Shown: piece after piece, positions 18,025-21,821 of the stretch | Position numbering within the stretch: position 1 is the stretch's first letter | How the letters are laid out: the number at the start of each line of letters is the position of its first letter | NCBI GenBank assembly: GCA_017562135.1 | Contig: QEYB01000724.1 | Coordinates: 1-21,821, forward strand | DNA length: 21,821 nucleotides | Direction: 5' to 3' | Source: Dipylidium caninum | Lineage: Eukaryota > Platyhelminthes > Cestoda > Cyclophyllidea > Dipylidiidae | The notes under the pieces: model-generated | The model's database searches: none | The model's input: the letters and a program-made list of their open reading frames with translations, nothing else | Told to the model about the DNA's origin: nothing | Position numbers and translations under genes: made by a program

Positions 18025-18319
18025 CCTGTGCTGGAAGATGAGGAGGTTTTCTTGCGAATGTTCGCTGAACGTATACGGACAGTTCTTTCGGTGCAACACG
18101 CGCTCCCTCAAACTTGTCCACGGCCAGAATTCGCCATCGAGGAGCCGCGGGTCCACCAACAAACACCACCGCTTCCCTGGGGCCTAGGGAAGCCGACACG
18201 ACCATTAATGGTGCATTCGTGCTGTCACTGTCAACTGAAGGTGGTGAAATTCATTCCTCACAAACACTGTTATGTTGCGATGCGGGAGAAGGCACCACCA
18301 CCGGCCACTGGGGCTGGCG
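18025..18319 (+). CDS. Candidate second exon, acidic-helical start
   Basis: The frame reads PVLEDEEVFLRMFAERI, then RTVLSVQHALPQT. The motif F-A-E-R-I followed by a second helix is compatible with the first helices of an RNase III-like fold, such as that of mitochondrial ribosomal protein mL44, but the match is short and made by eye. The frame is open from before 17977 to 18435. A donor GCG|GTAAAT at 18320 ends it in phase 1, matching the candidate exon at 18506. The second half (cysteine/histidine-rich VHSCCHCQLK) does not resemble mL44 and may be intron. A minus frame (17948-18205) also looks protein-like. Confidence 0.22.
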
Positions 18320-18505
18320 GTAAATGGGAGTGGAGCAGACTGGTCGCGGAGAATGCGGCTGGCGAGGTCGGCGGTGCCGCGTGGCACGTGACGGTGGCGC
18401 TCTGTTCATCTGCCTCAAGTTGTGTAACTTCCTGAGCACTAACTTCAGGTTGGCCGGTATGCGGCAAGCATTTCGGCTAGAAGGGAAGAGAATGGCCTAC
18501 TGCAG

Positions 18506-18730
18506 GCCAGGGAGGAAGTTCTCCCGCCCCGTGGCAACGGGAAGCACCTTTGGTGATTCATGGCAGCCGCTTGGTGGGTCGCCTTGGTGTACGCAATCTC
18601 AAGTCCCTAGCCGATTCGATAGCTTTATCATTTGGACAGAGGCTTTTTGCGGCTGTTTTCTCCGCCATTTACCTCTCGATGAATGACAAGGGGGAGAGGA
18701 GGTGGGCGTGGCATCGGTGCGGTAAGGAGC
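18506..18730 (+). CDS. Candidate exon, RNase III-like core of an mL44-type protein
   Basis: The exon follows CTACTGCAG (AG at 18504-18505) and reads LVIHGSRLVGRLGV, NLKSLADSIALS and LFAAVFSAIYLSMND. This order (basic helix ending L-G-V, short loop, then a hydrophobic helix A-x-x-x-A-I-Y-L) resembles the RNase III-like domain of mitochondrial ribosomal protein mL44, a large-subunit component. It is a memory-based resemblance, not an alignment. Two strong donors close the exon: GCG|GTAAGG at 18722 and GCG|GTGAGT at 18731. The frame's own stop is the TGA inside the second donor. No C-terminal double-stranded-RNA-binding exon was found downstream. It could be an unrelated protein. Confidence 0.3.
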
Positions 18731-20092
18731 GGTGAGTTGTGGGCGGTTGTGGAAAAACGCAACTTCGGGCCAAATTTAGGCAGGCGCGATGTCGATTCCC
18801 CCATCGCCAAAGACTTGGGGCCAAAGCGGCATCAACAAGTAGGATGTCGCCCGCCGAATTCACCGTAAGAGGCGCGCAGAAGTGGCGCATTGGGCAAAAT
18901 GAGAGGAGCGGATCTAAAATGATGACAGGCGGGCGGCTTTCTTCGGGCGGTGGGAAATCACAACTCTACTCATTATTGTTATTTGCTCGCGATTTGGCTT
19001 GCCTTTTTCTTTTTGGGGACGTATACTCTGACATGACTCGCTACTGATAAGCTAAGTGAGTAGTATGCCCATGGTCCGGTCTGAGCTTGGGATTTTGCGA
19101 CCAAGGGAACATCAGCTCGCGTATGAGTGTTTATGGACGCGTTTCGGAGGGAAATAACCTACCCATCGTCATGGTAAATGTCATGCATACGAATGCAAAT
19201 AAACCTTCCTCCTGCTTTTCCCAAAAAAGGGATGTTGCGAACTCGCAAACTTCTGGTTGTTCTACGCAGCAAAACCACCTTTCGAGAGCTCCATTTTCAG
19301 TTCAACTGACCTCAGAAAAGGTAGGATTCGCGATTATTTCACTGGCGATACCCAAAGTGGCTTTGGGTGGCAAGCGGGGGAAACACCCGAAACTTTAACT
19401 CAGCTTAGGCAGACTCGATGGTTCATCAAGTCAAAAAACTGACGAGAAGCACGCGTAAAGACAGGCGTACCCCGTTGGAAGGATTCGACCGCAAACAAGC
19501 GTTATCTCACTGAATTATCTCCTTTCACCCTCCTGAAGTCCTCGTAGCGTTGCTTGACCGCAAGTAAGTGGAATCCGCCATTCTTCCACGTTAGTACGTC
19601 AACATAATGCCGCGAACTGTCCCCGTGAGGCCTAAACTTCATTCTGATTGCGAAAAAACGCCTCAGTTTAGAACTGGCGTTTCCCACCATCCATTCGTGT
19701 CAGGATAGGCACGACGATTACTTTTCAAGGTGGTGTGACAGGCGTGGGAAAATGAGGTCGGCTCCCGGTCTCGTGCTTGCGCTCGGAGGCGTCGACGGGC
19801 GAAGGGGTCGGGGCGCACCGCGATCCACGTTCCGGCCATCGTGAGCTGAAGATGAGACTTTTTGAGGCCAAAAAATCCCATATTTAATCAACTTTCGGGT
19901 GTATTGTCAACACCGGGCCAGCGCTGGGGAGGAAAATATCTTCCTTACAATAAAAACGCAAAATATCCCTTAATTTCTGGGAGAAGGAGAGCAGTACCTT
20001 CCAAACGCGCTGCCTCCAATCCCTTTAACGGCACTTTTAGGAGAAGAATGTGGTGCAGTAACGTAGATCCTCTGCCCACTCCCCTGCTCCAG
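18731..20092. other. Stretch without a supportable gene
   Basis: If the 17906-18730 model is right this would be its next intron. Frames of 60 to 103 codons occur on both strands without motifs. The DNA around 18960-19000 and 19900-19990 is A+T-richer. No microsatellite was found. Confidence 0.45.
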
Positions 20093-20252
20093 GTCGCCGA
20101 TGCCAACGAGAAGGAGGGCTTCACCCTTAGCTCGCTTCTTTGGAAGTTGGGGACGAAAGGTGGTTGGAGTAGAGCAGACAAGGAAGCCGAGGATAGCAAG
20201 GCGACAAAGGAGCTCAATGCGAGGTCTGCCAAGAGAGCGGGCGAAGGGCCAG
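20093..20252 (+). CDS. Candidate internal exon, charged helical product
   Basis: A good acceptor (CTCTGCCCACTCCCCTGCTCCAG, split here as CTCTGCCCACTCCC then CTGCTCCAG, ending at 20092) precedes an open segment that ends at donor CCAG|GTGGGT (20253). It encodes 53 codons plus one base: VADANEKEGFTLSSLLWKLG, then RADKEAEDSKATKELNARSA. The second half is strongly charged and amphipathic, as in a helical or coiled segment. The same frame is open from 19862 to 20476, so the splice sites are not needed to avoid stops. No family is recognised, and a link to the candidate gene upstream cannot be shown. Confidence 0.25.
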
Positions 20253-21821
20253 GTGGGTGGCCGCCAGACGGAGGCCTGACAGTTCTGGGGGACTTGTTTG
20301 ACGGCTATCAGGAGGGGGACTTCCGAGGGTCACCCAGAACTGCCGGCAGAACCTCTCGCATGGGCGTGGAGAAGTGGACTGCTGCAAGAGCACTTGCATC
20401 TCCTCCGCCCGGAGACGGTCATTTGGCCAGCCGAATTTCCTGTCTAGTCTCTCTTTGGCCCACGAAGGTAGTGTGACGTGGCTTGTGTGCGAGTGATGCC
20501 GACGCCCAGAGAGTAAATGTGGAGAACCACGGTTCTCCACGGGGGACGGCGAGACTGTCCGGTCTGGACGTCCAATGTCGGTGGAGTGATTGAATCTCCT
20601 TAAGCGGGACCGCTTTTTCCTCTGAGTTCCATTTAGCGTGACAGAAGGGAAAGACAGCGAACTGAGTCCGAGGCGTCCAGGCCCTACCAATATTTGCGGT
20701 GGAAGCTCGATTGTGATCCATGAAAAACACCTGGCTGGTGGGCCTTCGCCCCCGCTTCGACGTGACGTAGTCGGGCCTCCGAGTCTGTTTGGGTGACCTC
20801 GACAAACAGTCCCGCGTCGCCCCCTGAGCCATTCGCGCACCCTCAGCCTTCGTCGGAGGACGAGGGAGGTCTCGTCCTCTTTACCTTTCCCACAGACAAG
20901 ATTCTGCAAAGGATGTTGATGTTTCTGTCGTCTCCACTTGCCGTCGATTCACCAAATCGTCATCTATCAAATACTCGGGCTTCTTCGCCCCACGGAAGCA
21001 GCCCAACCAAATGACGCTTTCTCCTGTTGCGTGGAAGACATATTATGCGATCGCAGAACCCTGCCTCGAGTGCCTCCGTGGTATCATTTTCTGCTCCACC
21101 CTTCTGTTCGTCTCTCCGCGCCCTTGCTGTCCGACAGATCCGCCCTGAACAGGCGCTCATGCGTAACGACGGTACGTTTCTCAAACACGACAAAGGGGAG
21201 AACGAAAAAGAGGCTTGCGGGCGCAGAAAATGCGGAAGCTGTGCGACTCTACGGGATGTTACTCTGTAGCCTGCGTTGGATTGCACAGGACGCCTCCTTT
21301 AGCGACTGTCCCGTTAACTCCCTGCAGTCAATTCCACTTTCCATAGACCGCGTCTCCAAACGCACAGCGCAGTACGCACGTTGGTGCAGGATTGCCTAGG
21401 TTGAGAACGCGCCACGGCAGTGCTACACTGGAAATGCCTCATAAAAACTTGTTTCCTGGAGCCTCTATTCCCCGTTTTGCCCCCAAAAAAAATGCTAAAA
21501 TCCTGATCTACTTCAAACCTTCGCGTTTATATGCATGTGGAAAAGAACTGTGGGGACCTTCCTTTGCCTCGCATCTACTCAGCGTTCGCACCAAAGCGAG
21601 GGACGCGGAGCGCAAGCTCATGCCTTCTTGAGTAGCGAAAACACACCTGCATATCAACTCCACACCGTCAGACTTGTTGAACCTCAAGGTAGGCATTCAC
21701 GAGTATCTTGGCTGAGGAAAAGGGCAAATTAAAACAGCGTAAACCGGTTGAAAAAGTGTCTCGTCTTTTGTCTCAGAATACTCAACTCAGCACTTTTGAC
21801 CTCGTGCCACGCATCTCTCTC
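20253..21821. other. Stretch without a supportable gene
   Basis: Overlapping frames, including minus 20214-20909 (231 codons), minus 20419-20832 and plus 20938-21399, lack recognisable domains. The 22-nt palindrome at 20519-20540 is listed separately. The last 400 bases are A+T-richer, with AAAAAAA at 21485-21491. Confidence 0.45.
20519..20540. repeat. Inverted repeat, 10-bp perfect arms with 2-base spacer
   Basis: GTGGAGAACC (20519-20528) and GGTTCTCCAC (20531-20540) are perfect reverse complements separated by AC. The inner part, AGAACC/GGTTCT, superficially resembles a steroid-receptor-type half-site pair but with the wrong spacing. It could be an operator-like dimer site, a cruciform or hairpin, or chance. 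Confidence 0.85.

Noticed and set aside
20938..21399. Frame ending with A-E-N-A-E-A-V-R-L-Y-G, faintly like the last helix of an mL44 double-stranded-RNA-binding domain
   Set aside because: Spacing is wrong by about four residues and the preceding strands do not fit; not used as a downstream exon of the 17906 candidate.
1..21821. tRNA genes
   Set aside because: TTCGA-type cores occur (near 33, 8820, 12050, 17446) but none has a B-box plus matching acceptor, D and anticodon arms.

Overview
The window reads as nuclear DNA of an intron-bearing eukaryote, not a bacterium, archaeon or organelle. No frame carries a long ATG-started gene with a recognisable domain, and there is no operon-like packing or ribosome-binding-site pattern. 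There are many vertebrate-type splice signals and typical eukaryotic microsatellites: (GT)n, (GA)n, (CG)n, (CCA)n, (AGC)n, and long purine or pyrimidine tracts. Base composition is fairly GC-rich with plentiful CpG, judged by eye and not counted, so a CpG-depleted vertebrate genome is unlikely. An invertebrate such as a flatworm, or a GC-rich protist such as a coccidian, would fit. I cannot place it further.

The window is mostly non-coding, either intergenic or long-intron, or its genes are split into exons too small to prove by eye. Many open frames overlap on both strands. This is the low-stop background of GC-rich DNA, and most of these frames should not be called genes. I list only frames with extra support (splice sites in matching phase, an ATG in good context, or a recognisable protein pattern), all at low confidence.

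Layout. 1-3060: mostly featureless, with a strong 3' splice-site-like tract ending at 600, a C13 run, overlapping palindromes near 1480, a minus-strand ATG frame (2395-2832), and two neighbouring hairpins followed by T6 (2898-3054) that could be a structured RNA. 3060-7740: overlapping unproven frames, one short coiled-coil-like exon candidate (5759-5806) and a GC-rich patch. 7745-9516: two minus-strand groups of phase-compatible exon candidates. 8479-13684: a concentrated belt of simple repeats and purine/pyrimidine tracts. 13685-17905: little that can be supported apart from an (AGC)7 tract inside a small frame. 17906-18730: the best plus-strand gene candidate. It starts at an AACATGGCGGC element, and its last exon vaguely resembles the RNase III-like core of mitochondrial ribosomal protein mL44. 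18731-21821: one exon candidate (20093-20252) and a near-perfect 22-nt palindrome.

No tRNA, rRNA, CRISPR array, complete transposon or virus was seen. Because the coding calls are weak, no statement about how genes here work together is justified.
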